NCBI GenBank assembly: GCA_016875715.1
Contig: VGOZ01000027.1
Coordinates: 1-37,789 of the forward strand
Source of the DNA: Chloroflexota bacterium
Lineage (GTDB): Bacteria > Chloroflexota > UBA6077 > FW602-bin22
Direction of reading: 5' to 3'
DNA length: 37,789 nucleotides
Position 1 is the first letter of the stretch, and every line of letters begins with the position of its first letter. This document shows, piece by piece, positions 37,448 through 37,789 of this stretch. The position numbers were made by a program, and so were the translations under genes. The notes beneath the pieces were generated by a model. The model did not search any database, had not been told where the DNA came from, and saw only the letters and a program-made list of their open reading frames with translations.

Positions 37448-37789
37448 GTGATCGGACAGCGTGTCGAGGGCCCGCGCAAACAGGATACCGAACTCGTCCA
37501 GGTCGAGCGCCTGGTCGACACGGTGATCAGCGGAATCATCCGCGCGTGGAAGAGGATCATGATCACCATCGCGGTGCTGACGGGTCTCTACCTGATCGCG
37601 GCGCCGTTCTTCCCTGGTGCGTGGCAGTACGTGCTCTACGGCCTCTTGCTGCTGTTCCAGCTCTTCTTCGCGATCATCTTCATGATCGTCCAGTTCGTCG
37701 CCCTGTTCTGGTTCCTGGGGCGCCCGCGAATGTACTGGATCATGCCGGGTGAGACGGGCGTCGGATTCAAGGACTACAAGGGCAACCCC
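37448..37789 (+). CDS. Membrane-anchored AAA+ ATPase, N-terminal part (cut by window end)
   Basis: 114 codons are present and the frame is open at the window end. After a charged start (GQRVEGPRKQDTELVQVERL) there are two or three hydrophobic helices (about residues 38-53, 60-77 and 79-92). These are followed by FLGRPRMYWIMPGETGVGFKDYKGNP. This MPGETG-x-FxDY-x-G-x-P segment is what I know from chloroflexotal/actinobacterial membrane AAA+ ATPases just before their FtsH-like Walker A; the ATPase itself is outside the window. The GTG has GAGGAGG 9 nt upstream. Confidence 0.65.
   Translation, partial: MIGQRVEGPRKQDTELVQVERLVDTVISGIIRAWKRIMITIAVLTGLYLIAAPFFPGAWQYVLYGLLLLFQLFFAIIFMIVQFVALFWFLGRPRMYWIMPGETGVGFKDYKGNP

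Overview
This 37.8 kb window is ordinary-looking, gene-dense chromosome from a high-GC bacterium. I see about 43 protein genes, one tRNA, and no insertion sequence, phage, CRISPR array or plasmid signature. GTG starts are frequent, many genes overlap as ATGA or GTGA, and many start codons lie only 6-10 nt behind a -10 hexamer. The gene content fits Chloroflexota best: threonine synthase beside a MoaD-like sulfur carrier, GreA with a long N-terminal extension, an HspR-led dnaK operon, and a membrane AAA+ ATPase. An actinobacterial relative cannot be excluded by eye. The lineage call is inference.

Layout. Positions 1-1320 (-): moaD-like (cut by the window edge) and threonine synthase. 1407-3520 (+): Usp, SRPBCC, small membrane protein, CorA-like protein. 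3527-7480 (-): plsX, fabF, membrane NERD protein, greA. 7540-8511 (+): Tat-type lipoprotein hydrolase. 8584-11483 (-): membrane protein and gyrB. 11587-12942 (+): ilvE and a membrane protein. 12944-13789 (-): TIM-barrel isomerase. 13882-18190 (+): clpS, HtrA-like protease, LuxR-type regulator, aminotransferase, HD-GYP. 18216-19948: yjbQ, mogA/moaB, cupin and an unknown, on alternating strands. 19958-21027 (-): two membrane proteins. 21075-25267 (-): tRNA-Gly, tig, clpP, clpX and a 2H phosphoesterase. 25395-28139 (-): PEP carboxylase. 28229-30808 (+): a selenoprotein and a thioredoxin-reductase-like enzyme. 30784-32163 (-): radical SAM and SH3b proteins. 32244-33253 (+): a 59-aa protein and a selenocysteine rhodanese. 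33295-36650 (-): hspR-dnaK-dnaJ. 36873-37789 (+): an unknown membrane protein and a truncated membrane AAA+ ATPase.

The most important observation is a pair of selenoprotein genes that standard gene calling would break. At 28520-28522 an in-frame UGA divides a UGSC-family protein and forms a U-S-T-C motif. At 33122-33124 an in-frame UGA replaces the catalytic cysteine of a rhodanese. In both cases the UGA is followed by a hairpin whose apical loop begins with GG exactly 17 nt after the UGA, the geometry of a bacterial SECIS element. The first selenoprotein is followed after 9 nt by a thioredoxin-reductase-like flavoprotein with a C-A-S-C motif, which suggests a dedicated redox couple.

Other points: a membrane NERD protein and a CorA-like protein have coding sequence extending past any ATG/GTG/TTG, with a CTG start well supported for the NERD gene. 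A LuxR-type regulator has lost its acidic receiver pair and follows an HtrA-like protease. The hsp70 operon lacks a local grpE and has a perfect 13-bp hairpin between dnaK and dnaJ. The yjbQ and mogA genes diverge with only 14 bp between their start codons.
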